Source of the DNA: an uncultured Clostridia bacterium
GTDB taxonomy: Bacteria > Bacillota > Clostridia > Oscillospirales > Oscillospiraceae
Length of the DNA: 39,947 nucleotides
Reading direction: 5' to 3'
Assembly: GCA_945948535.1 (NCBI GenBank)
Contig: CAMFBN010000022.1
Span: forward strand, 1 to 39,947
Shown here one piece after another: positions 32,400 to 39,866 of this stretch; the first letter of the stretch is position 1, and each line of letters starts with the position of its first letter. The position numbers were made by a program, and so were the translations under genes. The notes under the pieces are model-generated. The model saw only the letters and a program-made list of their open reading frames with translations, was not told the DNA's origin and searched no databases.

Positions 32400-32472
32400 G
32401 CGGCGGGACGGGCCATCTCTTGGAAGCATCCCGCTGCCCCACAACCTGCCCGCCTTGCGGGTCAAAACAAGG
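32400..32472 (+). other. Structured 5' leader with alternative hairpins near the ribosome site
   Basis: A 9-bp stem (32400-32408 with 32429-32437, GCGGCGGGA type, one G-U) is followed by hairpin CCCGC/GCGGG (32449-32453 with 32457-32461). An alternative hairpin CCTTG/CAAGG (32453-32457 with 32468-32472) excludes the latter and ends right at the AAGGAG ribosome site. No known riboswitch class was recognised. Confidence 0.45.
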
Positions 32473-32487
32473 AAGGAGAATGCATGT

Positions 32488-34275
32488 ATGAAAATGAAAC
32501 GAATAGTAGCCAGCGTTCTGGCCCTGCTGCTGGTGGTGAGCATTCTGCCCATGACCGCGCTGGCGGCGGAGGATAACTACGAGGAGTTGCTAGAGAATAC
32601 AAAAGAAATTGACAAGAATAATAACATTATTGTTGAGAATAAAGGAACGGTAAATAAAAACCAATATCGTATCGATTATAACGGCACAAATGAGGGCGGT
32701 CGCAAATCTGGAACGGTCAAAGATAATACAGGTGATATTACCAACAACTATGGTACCGTTGAAAATAATAAGGCGGGTACTCCAGGAACCGAACAGCCAA
32801 CGGTCAGCAACAACTTTGGCCTCGTCAAAGAGAACAATGGCGTTGTCACAAATAACCAGAGCACAGGTGAAGTGACCATCAACAACGGTGGCGTGGGCAC
32901 GAATGATTATGGGGGAAATAAGGAAGGATGCGGCAATTACGGCACCATCGGAACCAACAACGGTAAGGTCAGCAACAACTTTGCAGGCGGCACCGTGGGC
33001 AAAAAGGACGAAGAAACCGTGAAGATCGTGGAAGGCACCGGCAATAACGGCACCATTGGAACCAACAACGGTACGGTCATCAGCAACAACGAAGGCGGCA
33101 AAGTGGAAATCAATGGGGCAGATGGCACCATCGAAATCAACAACGGCACCGTGGGCACATTTGATAATACGGACGATAAACCTATCGATGGCACTGGCAA
33201 CTTTGGCAACATTTCCACCAACACGGGTATAATCTATGAAAACATTGGAACAGTAACCACCAATGCCGAGAGTGGCTGTATTGATAGTAACGACGGCTAT
33301 GTAGGCACCAACGACAAGGGTGCAGCGGTTTATTTCAACTATGGCACGATTGGCGAGAACAAAGGTACGGTTGAATATAATGGAATTCAGTGGGAATATA
33401 AGGAGGGCAAATGGGTAGAGAAAGTCGATACAGACGGTAATACTATTCCGGCTGTTATAAAGAATAACAGCGGCACTGTTGAAGAAAACTATGGCACGGT
33501 GGAAACCAACACCATCGATGGTGTAGTTTATAATGAGACTGCGGAATATGATGATAATATCACCGGCGAAGTTCAGGTCACTGGCAAAGTTCAGAAAAAC
33601 TACGGTACCGTATATAACCGTGATAAGGAAGACAACTTTGTCGCCACCTACGGCGTAGAGGTCAAGAACACCGACGGCGGCGCGGGAACGAAGCTGCTTC
33701 AGGCTGTTGAGAACACGGTGGTGAAGCTGGCTGAACTGTTCAAGCGGGACGGCTACAAGCTGGTGGGCTATGATAACATCACCCCCACATCTGAGGACTC
33801 TGACGAGGACGCGGATGGCCCCGTAGCCGCAGCATACGCGCTGAACAATGACCCCGCGACATCCGCCACCGAGTTCCAGGCCACGCGCCCCAGCATCCTG
33901 AAGCTCCTGTGGGAGAAGATTACCGGCAAGCCCTCCGGTTCCTCCGACGAGCCGGAGACCAAGACCGTGCAGAACAACGTCCCCACCAGCCTGTCCGCGG
34001 ATCAGGTGAAGGTCGGCGCCTATGTCCGCCGGGGCAATCTGCTGTTCCGGATCATCGAGGTTACCGACAACGATATCCGGGTCGCCACTGTTGGCAAGCT
34101 GTCCGAGAAGTCGCTGGCGGATATGATGGGCTTCCTGAAACAGCACCTGTCCGACGCCCAGATCGCCAAGATCAACGGCGAGCCTGCGCTGCTGGAGCAG
34201 GAGCTGGTCACCCACTTCTTCGGCGACAGCTACGAGCACATCGCCTTCCGCGCTGCCAGAGACCTGTTCGCATAA
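32488..34275 (+). CDS. Secreted asparagine/glycine-rich repeat protein, probable beta-helix
   Basis: A 595-residue exported protein with a signal peptide (about 1-26, cleavage after ALA). Residues about 30-390 consist of degenerate repeats built on N-x-G-T-I/V-x-x-N (examples GTIGTNNGTV, NNYGTVENN, ENYGTVETN), spaced about 10 residues, the pattern expected of a right-handed beta-helix. Residues about 395-595 are non-repetitive: an acidic segment (SEDSDEDADG), then a helical C-terminal domain (TSLSADQVKVGAYVRRGNLLFRIIEV) found nowhere else in the window. No LPxTG, no transmembrane tail. The repeat-coding part is clearly more AT-rich than the C-terminal part. Start at 32488 has AAGGAAGGAG; the frame start at 32455 lies in the leader hairpin. 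Function unknown; adhesion or surface binding is possible. Confidence 0.8.
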   Translation: MKMKRIVASVLALLLVVSILPMTALAAEDNYEELLENTKEIDKNNNIIVENKGTVNKNQYRIDYNGTNEGGRKSGTVKDNTGDITNNYGTVENNKAGTPGTEQPTVSNNFGLVKENNGVVTNNQSTGEVTINNGGVGTNDYGGNKEGCGNYGTIGTNNGKVSNNFAGGTVGKKDEETVKIVEGTGNNGTIGTNNGTVISNNEGGKVEINGADGTIEINNGTVGTFDNTDDKPIDGTGNFGNISTNTGIIYENIGTVTTNAESGCIDSNDGYVGTNDKGAAVYFNYGTIGENKGTVEYNGIQWEYKEGKWVEKVDTDGNTIPAVIKNNSGTVEENYGTVETNTIDGVVYNETAEYDDNITGEVQVTGKVQKNYGTVYNRDKEDNFVATYGVEVKNTDGGAGTKLLQAVENTVVKLAELFKRDGYKLVGYDNITPTSEDSDEDADGPVAAAYALNNDPATSATEFQATRPSILKLLWEKITGKPSGSSDEPETKTVQNNVPTSLSADQVKVGAYVRRGNLLFRIIEVTDNDIRVATVGKLSEKSLADMMGFLKQHLSDAQIAKINGEPALLEQELVTHFFGDSYEHIAFRAARDLFA

Positions 34276-34290
34276 GCAATTGCAAAAAAG

Positions 34291-34325
34291 TCCGGCTCCC
34301 ATCCCGGGAGCCGGATTGCCTTTTT
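34291..34325 (+). terminator. Terminator of the repeat-protein gene
   Basis: Ten-bp perfect stem (34291-34300 with 34306-34315, TCCGGCTCCC type), 5-base loop, then TTGCCTTTTT. Confidence 0.88.
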
Positions 34326-34340
34326 GCTGGGCGAAAGGAG

Positions 34341-34532
34341 AATTGAATTGACAATTGACAATGAACAATTGACAATTGTGGTATCCCTTCGGGATGAATT
34401 AAAATAAACTACAAGCACGAAATACCTGCGGTTTTTCCAAAGGAACCTGCCAGTTATGACATATTTAATTGTCCCGCAGGGACTCCTAAATTGTCAACTG
34501 TCAATTGTCAATTGTCAACTAAAGCACAATTT
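34341..34532. repeat. GACAATT-type modular palindromic element, copy D (long form)
   Basis: About 192 bases, nearly identical in inverse orientation to copy C. Left heptad array AATTGAC, hairpins TATCCCTTCGGGAT and GTCCCGCAGGGAC, and right array ending GTCAACTAAAGCACAAT. Together with the fragment at 34533-34582 and the degV terminator it accounts for most of the 460-base gap 34276-34735; 34620-34735 shows nothing recognisable. Confidence 0.92.
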
Positions 34533-34582
34533 AACCAATCATCGCCGAAGGCGATACCACAACTCCACACTCCACACTCCAC
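34533..34582. repeat. Partial GAGTGTGGA-type element (one end)
   Basis: Contains the hairpin ATCGCCGAAGGCGAT, the word ACCACAA, and the ACTCCACACTCC array, i.e. only the right half of the elements at 35616-35797 and 36299-36434. It directly abuts copy D, suggesting nested or tandem insertion. Confidence 0.75.
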
Positions 34583-34619
34583 AAAAAAGCCGCCGCTGAA
34601 CGAATGTCAGCGGCGGCTT
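34583..34619 (-). terminator. Terminator of the degV gene
   Basis: Thirteen-bp perfect stem (34587-34599 with 34607-34619, AAGCCGCCGCTGA type), 7-base loop, followed on the reverse strand by a run of T. It lies about 115 bases after the degV stop. Confidence 0.85.
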
Positions 34620-34735
34620 GCCAGAGGTGAGAAACAGCAAGCGTCCTATTGTACCATGGAACGATACCGAGCGGTACCCTATGGTGTAACGATTTCTGAC
34701 CCGCTGTGCACGCATTGTCGGCGGCGACTCGCCGC

Positions 34736-35590
34736 TTATCTCCGGTACAGAATCCCGATCATATCCGGGCCGGTGTTAATGCCGATGATGCAGCCCACGT
34801 TGTACTCCGCCATGGGGGGCTGGTCAAAGTCGGCGCAGGCCTTTTTCAGGGCCTCAAAGGCGGGCAGGTTGTTTCCGTAGACCAGACAGTAGCTGGTGCC
34901 GGGGCGGCGCTCCTTTTTGCAGATGTCCACCAGAGCCGCAATGGCCTTGCTTTCACCCCGAACCTTGGACAGAATCTTCGCCTCGCCGTCCTCAAAGGTA
35001 ATCAGGGGCTTTAACCCGATGGCATCGCCCACGAAAGCGGCGGCGGGGGAGATGCGGCCGGATTTCTTGACGCATTTCAGGTTCAGGGGCACGAACATGG
35101 GCCGGGTGTTTTCCACCCAGTCCTGAATGTGGGCGGTGATTTCCTCCACGGACGCGCCGTCTTTCGCCATCCGGGCCGCTTCCACCACCGCCATGCCGTA
35201 GGCCATGCTGTAGGTTCGGGAATCGATGATGTGGATGTTGAGCTTCACCTCGGGGTGCTCCTCGAAGAACATATCCCGGCTCATGACGGCGGCCTGATAG
35301 GTGCCGGAGCCTTTGGCGTTGATGGAGACATGGATGAGGTCGGTATAGCCCTCCTCGGCAGTCTGCTGGTACAGACTCAGGTACTCCGTGGCCCGGACCT
35401 GAGAGGACACGGGCAGCACCGTGGCTTCGTCCAGAATTTTATAAAACTCGGTGGGAGTAATGTCCACGCCGTCCCGGTATTCCCTGCCCTCCGCCAGAAT
35501 GGTCAGCGGCAGGACGCTGATGTTCAGTTCCTCCCGGAGGGAGGCGGGGATATCGGAGGTGGAATCCGTAGAAATCTTGATTTTCGTCAT
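34736..35590 (-). CDS. DegV-family fatty-acid-binding protein
   Basis: A 284-residue two-domain protein that binds one fatty-acid chain. In Gram-positives such proteins (FakB) present fatty acids to the kinase FakA for phospholipid synthesis. Seen: the N-terminal STDSTSDIP (residues 6-14), the family signature PVSSQVRATEY (with TSQP-like serine), IHVSINAKGSGTYQAAVM, and IIDSRTYSMAYGM. GGAAAGGA lies 8-15 bases before the ATG. FakA is not in the window, so the exact chain specificity is unknown. Monocistronic, bounded by repeat elements on both sides. Confidence 0.92.
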   Translation of the reverse strand: MTKIKISTDSTSDIPASLREELNISVLPLTILAEGREYRDGVDITPTEFYKILDEATVLPVSSQVRATEYLSLYQQTAEEGYTDLIHVSINAKGSGTYQAAVMSRDMFFEEHPEVKLNIHIIDSRTYSMAYGMAVVEAARMAKDGASVEEITAHIQDWVENTRPMFVPLNLKCVKKSGRISPAAAFVGDAIGLKPLITFEDGEAKILSKVRGESKAIAALVDICKKERRPGTSYCLVYGNNLPAFEALKKACADFDQPPMAEYNVGCIIGINTGPDMIGILYRR

Positions 35591-35615
35591 GGGTTCGTTC
35601 CTTTCCGCTTAAATT

Positions 35616-35797
35616 AAGAGTGAAGAGTGGAGAGTGAAGTTAGGAGTTAGGAGTGAGGAGTTAGGAGTGAGGAGTTGAGAGTGAAGAGTGGAGAGTGGAG
35701 AGTGAAGAGTGGAGAGTGGGGGGGCGTCTTTCGATTACTATTTTCAATTCATCGCCGAAGGCGATACCACGACTCCACACTTCACACTCCACACTTA
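35616..35797. repeat. GAGTGTGGA-type modular element, full copy 1
   Basis: About 182 bases: a long left array of GAGTGAA, GAGTGGA and GAGTTAG units; then AATTCATCGCCGAAGGCGATACCAC (hairpin core, written in the orientation seen); then the right array ACTCCACACTTCACACTCC. The core word order ATTCATC-hairpin-GATACCAC is the same as in the GACAATT elements, with different ends. Confidence 0.85.
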
Positions 35798-35799
35798 TC

Positions 35800-36162
35800 T
35801 TATCTTACCGCCGGTTCGGTGTCCATCATGAAGCAGTTTGGCTCCTGATTATGGTTTCGCAGATAATCCGTGCCCCAGTCCCGGATGGCTACCAGCACGG
35901 GCATCAGGCTTTTTCCGGTTTCGGTGAGGGAATATTCGACCTTGGGCGGAATCACGGGATAGACCTCCCGGTGCACCAGCTGGTCGCTTTCCAGCTCCCG
36001 CAGCTGCTGGGTCAGCATTTTGGGGGTCGCGCTGCTGACGCATTTGCGCAGCTCGGAAAACCGCAGCTTTCCCGCGGACAGATGCCACAGAATCAGGGCC
36101 TTGTACTTGCCGCCGATCAGTTCCAGGGTTGTCTCCACGGGACAGGTTGCCTTCTTCTCCAT
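35800..36162 (-). CDS. HxlR-family winged-helix transcriptional regulator
   Basis: A 120-residue DNA-binding protein. CPVETTLELIGGKYKALILWHLSAGKLRFSELRKCVSSATPKMLTQQLRELESDQLVHREVYPVIPPKVEYSLTETGKSL is the complete HxlR winged helix (about residues 6-87), with a conserved Cys at position 7 that in several relatives senses thiol or electrophile stress. The start at 36162 has GGAGGC; an extension to 36204 would run through the operator-like dyad. It probably autoregulates and may control the divergently placed copper-ATPase region. Confidence 0.92.
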   Translation of the reverse strand: MEKKATCPVETTLELIGGKYKALILWHLSAGKLRFSELRKCVSSATPKMLTQQLRELESDQLVHREVYPVIPPKVEYSLTETGKSLMPVLVAIRDWGTDYLRNHNQEPNCFMMDTEPAVR

Positions 36163-36194
36163 GCGCTGCCTCCTAACGCGGTATCTTTTTGGGT

Positions 36195-36219
36195 AGTATC
36201 GCACAAAATAGTGCGTACT
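36195..36219. promoter_or_regulatory. Dyad-symmetric operator candidate upstream of the HxlR gene
   Basis: AGTATCGCAC, 6-base AT spacer, GTGCGTACT: arms match over 9 positions with a single bulge. It lies 33 bases upstream of the HxlR ATG and touches the -35 of the rightward promoter at 36219, the right place for a repressor acting on both directions. Confidence 0.6.
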
Positions 36220-36246
36220 TGCACATTTTGAAACGCATGGTAAAAT
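36219..36246 (+). promoter_or_regulatory. Predicted rightward promoter divergent from the HxlR gene
   Basis: TTGCAC (36219-36224), 16-base spacer, TAAAAT (36241-36246). A transcript from here would run through the repeat element 36299-36434 into copA. Confidence 0.5.
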
Positions 36247-36298
36247 AGTACCATACAGAGCAGGGGAAAATGTTAATAAATTGTGAACAGTGGGGTTC

Positions 36299-36434
36299 AG
36301 AGTGAAGAGTTAAGAGTGGAGAGTGAAGAGTTAAGAGTGGAGAGTTAAGAGTGGAGAGTGAAGATATTCTAAATCATCGCCGAAGGCGATACCACAACTC
36401 CACACTCCACACTCCAAACTGCTCCACACTTTCC
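36299..36434. repeat. GAGTGTGGA-type modular element, full copy 2
   Basis: About 136 bases: left array of GAGTGAAGAGTTAA / GAGTGGA units, core ATCATCGCCGAAGGCGATACCACAA, right array ACTCCACACTCC. It occupies most of the 323-base gap between the HxlR gene and copA (36163-36485); the remainder is promoter and operator sequence. Confidence 0.85.
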
Positions 36435-36436
36435 TA

Positions 36437-36465
36437 TTGCTTTTCCCGCCAATCTGGGCGATAAT
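36437..36465 (+). promoter_or_regulatory. Predicted copA-proximal promoter
   Basis: TTGCTT (36437-36442), 17-base spacer, GATAAT (36460-36465), 20 bases before the copA start. A GGGAGGAA ribosome site follows. Confidence 0.6.
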
Positions 36466-36485
36466 AGACACAGGGAGGAATCCTT

Positions 36486-38942
36486 ATGAAGCTTACATTT
36501 ACGGTAACGGGCATGACCTGCGCGGCCTGCTCTGCCCGGGTGGAGAAGGTGAGCCGGGCGGTGCCGGGGGTTGCCAAGGCGGATGTGAACCTGCTGGCCG
36601 GCACCATGCAGGCGGAGCTGGACAACATGGACACGGCGAAGGCACTTATGGCGGCGGTGGAAAACGCCGGATACCACGCGTTCCTGCCCGGGGAAACGAA
36701 AAAAGAACCGAAAAATGACGAATTAAAGGAAATGAAAAAGCGCATTCTCGGCTCCGCCGTGAGCCTGATTGTGCTCATGTACTTCACCATGGGACATATG
36801 GTGGGCCTGCCGGTCCCCCACTGGTATCATGGCGCGGAAAACGCGCTGGTTGCCGCGCTGCTGCAATTTTTCCTGACCCTCATTCCGGTGTACCTCAACC
36901 GGGTGTACTACAGCCGGGGGCTGAAGGCTCTGTGGCGCCGCAGCCCAAACATGGACTCCCTCATTGCGGTGGGGTCTTTGGCGGCGCTGATTTACGGCGT
37001 GGCGGCGCTGCTGCGCATGGCTTATGGCATGGGCCACGGGGACTGGGCGCTGGTGCAGCGCTACAGCGAAAACCTCTATTTTGAGTCCGCTGCCATGATT
37101 CTGACCCTGATTACGCTGGGGAAATTCCTGGAGGCCCGAGCCAAGGGCCGCACCGGCGACGCCATCCGCGCCCTGATGGACTTAAGCCCCAAAACCGCCA
37201 CCATTCGCACAGAGAATGGCGAAGTGGCGGTGCCTGTGGAGCAGGTGCATCCCGGCGACACGGTGATTGTCAGGGCGGGCGGGGCCATTCCCGTGGACGG
37301 GGTGGTGATTTCCGGGCGGGGCAGCGCCGACCAGAGCGCCCTCACCGGCGAGAGCGTCCCCGTGGAGAAGCAGCCCGGAGACACCGTTGCCGCCGCCACC
37401 ATTTTGTCCGAGGGCTATCTGGAATTCCGGGCGGAAAAGGTGGGGCAGGACACGACCCTTGCCCAGATCATCCGCATGGTGGAGGAAGCCGGCGGCTCCA
37501 AGGCCCCCATTGCCCGGCTGGCGGACAAAATCGCCGGGGTGTTCGTGCCGGTGGTCATGGGCATCGCGGCCCTGACCTTCTGCGTGTGGATGCTGCTGGG
37601 ACAGGGGCTGGAATTCAGTCTCAACTGCGCCGTGTCCGTGCTGGTGATATCCTGCCCCTGCGCGCTGGGGTTGGCGACGCCCGTTGCCATCATGGTGGGC
37701 ACCGGCCGGGGGGCACAGCTGGGTGTCCTCTTCAAGAACGCACAAGCCCTTGAAAATCTGCACCACGTGGACACGGTAGTGCTGGACAAGACCGGCACCC
37801 TCACCACCGGCAAGCCGGAGGTCACGGACATTCTGCCCGGCGCGGTTGGTGAAACAGAACTCCTGACCATTGCGGCATCTCTGGAAACCCCATCCGAGCA
37901 CCCCTTTGCCAGGGCGATTCTCAGGAAAAATGGCAGTTCTCCCGTAAAAAAAGTGGAAAATTTCCGCACTCTGCCCGGGCAGGGTGTCTCCGGGGCCATT
38001 GACGGAACGGTTTATTATGGGGGCAATGCTTCCCTGATGCAGCGGATGAATGTTACCGTCCCGGATTACCCGGCCCTTGCCGGGCAGGGCAAGACCCCGC
38101 TGTACTTTGCCGATGAGAAGGGCCTCTATCTGGGAGCCATCGCGGCGGCGGATGTGCTGAAAGAGACTTCCGTCTCCGCCGTGGACGCCATGCAGAAGGC
38201 GGGCCTGAAGGTGGTCATGCTCACCGGCGACAACGCCGCCACGGCGAAAGCCATCGCCACCAAGGCGGGGATTTCTCAGGTGATTTCCGACGTGCTGCCT
38301 GCGGATAAGGCCGGGGCGGTGCAGACCCTTCAGAAGCAGGGCCGCCGGGTGCTGATGGTGGGCGACGGCATCAACGACGCCCCCGCGCTGGTCACCGCCG
38401 ACGTGGGCATGGCTATCGGCGCGGGCACAGACATCGCCATGGAGTCGGCGGACATCGTCCTCATGGGGGATTCCCTCGGGGCGGTCCGCGACGCCATCAC
38501 CCTGAGCCGGGCCACCATCCGCAATATCCGGCAGAATCTGTTCTGGGCGTTCTTCTATAATACGCTGGGGATTCCCATTGCGGCGGGCGTTCTGTATCTG
38601 CCCTTCGGCATTACCCTGTCGCCCATGCTGGGCGCCGCCGCCATGAGCCTGAGCAGCGTGTTCGTGGTGACCAACGCACTCAGACTTCGCTATTTCAGGA
38701 AAAAAACGCCGGAAGCTCCGGCGATCATCAAGGAGGAACCAAAAATGGAAACTGTCATTACTGTCAACGGCATGATGTGCACCCACTGTAAGGCCCGGGT
38801 GGAGAAGGTCTGCAAAGAAGTCCCCGGCGTGGAGGACGCGGTGGTGGATTTGGAGGCCAAGACCGTCACAATTACCGGAAACGCCGACATTGCCGCTGTA
38901 AAAAAAGCCATCACCGACGCGGACTACGAGGTGGTGGACTGA
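36486..38942 (+). CDS. copA: Copper-type P1B ATPase with N- and C-terminal metal-binding domains
   Basis: An 818-residue membrane pump, probably exporting Cu+. N-terminal HMA domain with MTCAAC (Cys12, Cys15); eight-helix P1B core with CPC at 390-392 (VISCPCALG), TGES at 287-290, DKTGT with Asp434, SEHP at 470-473, GDGINDAP, and the MSLSSVFVVTNALRLR helix typical of Cu+ pumps. After the last helix a second complete HMA domain follows (METVITVNGMMCTHCKARVEKV, from residue 754), like a CopZ chaperone fused to the end. An AAGGAGG site precedes Met754, so a separate 65-residue protein could be made. GGGAGGAA precedes the main start. Confidence 0.95.
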   Translation: MKLTFTVTGMTCAACSARVEKVSRAVPGVAKADVNLLAGTMQAELDNMDTAKALMAAVENAGYHAFLPGETKKEPKNDELKEMKKRILGSAVSLIVLMYFTMGHMVGLPVPHWYHGAENALVAALLQFFLTLIPVYLNRVYYSRGLKALWRRSPNMDSLIAVGSLAALIYGVAALLRMAYGMGHGDWALVQRYSENLYFESAAMILTLITLGKFLEARAKGRTGDAIRALMDLSPKTATIRTENGEVAVPVEQVHPGDTVIVRAGGAIPVDGVVISGRGSADQSALTGESVPVEKQPGDTVAAATILSEGYLEFRAEKVGQDTTLAQIIRMVEEAGGSKAPIARLADKIAGVFVPVVMGIAALTFCVWMLLGQGLEFSLNCAVSVLVISCPCALGLATPVAIMVGTGRGAQLGVLFKNAQALENLHHVDTVVLDKTGTLTTGKPEVTDILPGAVGETELLTIAASLETPSEHPFARAILRKNGSSPVKKVENFRTLPGQGVSGAIDGTVYYGGNASLMQRMNVTVPDYPALAGQGKTPLYFADEKGLYLGAIAAADVLKETSVSAVDAMQKAGLKVVMLTGDNAATAKAIATKAGISQVISDVLPADKAGAVQTLQKQGRRVLMVGDGINDAPALVTADVGMAIGAGTDIAMESADIVLMGDSLGAVRDAITLSRATIRNIRQNLFWAFFYNTLGIPIAAGVLYLPFGITLSPMLGAAAMSLSSVFVVTNALRLRYFRKKTPEAPAIIKEEPKMETVITVNGMMCTHCKARVEKVCKEVPGVEDAVVDLEAKTVTITGNADIAAVKKAITDADYEVVD
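38745..38942 (+). CDS. Possible internal CopZ-like chaperone product of copA
   Basis: In-frame internal start: AAGGAGG (38730-38736), 8-base spacer, ATG at 38745, same stop as copA. The product would be a 65-residue heavy-metal-associated domain with the MCTHC metal site (Cys12, Cys15), the size of free CopZ. Whether it is translated on its own cannot be seen from sequence; the site may also be a relic of a separate copZ gene that fused with copA. Confidence 0.45.
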   Translation: METVITVNGMMCTHCKARVEKVCKEVPGVEDAVVDLEAKTVTITGNADIAAVKKAITDADYEVVD

Positions 38943-39866
38943 ATGCGGGAAGACTTCTGGTATGATTCCAAAGGCGCGGGGAAAATCCACGGCTGCCGCT
39001 GGATTCCCGACGGGGAAGTAAAAGCCGTGGTGCAAATCGTCCACGGCATTGCGGAATTCATCGAGCGCTACGACGATTTTGCCGCATTCCTGAATAAACA
39101 GGGCATCATGGTGGTGGCGGAAGACCACATGGGCCACGGACAGTCCGTAAACGGCGGCGGTGTTCGGGGCTACTTTAGCGGGGGCTGGTTTGCCGCCGTG
39201 GAGGACACAATGACCCTGCTGCGGGGCACAAGGGAACGCTATCCCCATATCCCCTACATTCTGTTCGGGCACTCCATGGGCTCCTTCATGGCCCGGACGA
39301 TTCTGTGCAAATACCCGGACAGCGGCATTTCTGCGGCGGTGATCTGCGGCACCGGCTGGCAGCCTGCCGCCCTGCTGCCCCCGGTCATCTCCCTCATCAA
39401 TCAGGTCTGTAAGAAAAACGGGGAGGAAAACCCCAGCGAATTCTTGCAGAAGCTGGTATTCGGCAGCTACAACAGCCGGGTGGAGCACCCCCGGACGGAA
39501 TTTGACTGGCTGACCCGGGACGCAAAGCAGGTGGACGCCTACATCGCCCACCCCATGTGCGGCTTCACCGCCTCGGCGGGGCTGCTGCGGGAGCTGATGA
39601 AGGGCATTGCCTACATTGAAAAGCCCGAAAACCTTGCCGCCATGAACAAGGACCTGCCCGTGTTCTTCATTGCGGGCGGAGACGACCCCGTGGGCAATTA
39701 CGGCAAGGGCGCGCGCAAGGCCGCCGAAGCCTTCCAGAAGGCGGGCATGAAGCACGTCACCACCCGGATTTACCCCCTGTGCCGTCATGAAATTCTCAAC
39801 GAGATCAATAAGGAAGAAATCTACGAGGACGTGGCCCAGTGGATTATGAAGAGTGTGGAGAGTTAA
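38943..39866 (+). CDS. Alpha/beta hydrolase (monoacylglycerol lipase/lysophospholipase type)
   Basis: A 307-residue hydrolase. VQIVHGIAEFIERYDDFAAFLNKQGIMVVAEDHMGHGQS (about residues 30-68) is typical of the Hydrolase_4 group; the nucleophile is Ser111 in FGHSMGSF. The acid is most likely the Asp in AGGDDPVG and the His the one in CRHEIL. No signal peptide. The ATG follows the copA stop without a gap (TGAATG), so it is co-translated with copA, though no copper link is known. The end runs into a tandem repeat array, whose first units overlap the last codons. Confidence 0.9.
   Translation: MREDFWYDSKGAGKIHGCRWIPDGEVKAVVQIVHGIAEFIERYDDFAAFLNKQGIMVVAEDHMGHGQSVNGGGVRGYFSGGWFAAVEDTMTLLRGTRERYPHIPYILFGHSMGSFMARTILCKYPDSGISAAVICGTGWQPAALLPPVISLINQVCKKNGEENPSEFLQKLVFGSYNSRVEHPRTEFDWLTRDAKQVDAYIAHPMCGFTASAGLLRELMKGIAYIEKPENLAAMNKDLPVFFIAGGDDPVGNYGKGARKAAEAFQKAGMKHVTTRIYPLCRHEILNEINKEEIYEDVAQWIMKSVES

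Noticed and set aside
33900..34275. Cell-wall sorting signal in the secreted repeat protein
   Set aside because: No LPxTG-like motif, hydrophobic tail or positively charged end; the protein ends in a soluble helical segment.
32590..34368. Reverse frame of 592 codons opposite the repeat protein
   Set aside because: The forward frame has a signal peptide, ribosome site, promoter and terminator; the reverse one is only a mirror of the repeats and runs into the palindromic element.
37182..39788. Reverse frame of 868 codons opposite copA and the hydrolase
   Set aside because: It spans two well-supported genes in antisense; His/Gly-rich low-complexity translation typical of shadow frames.
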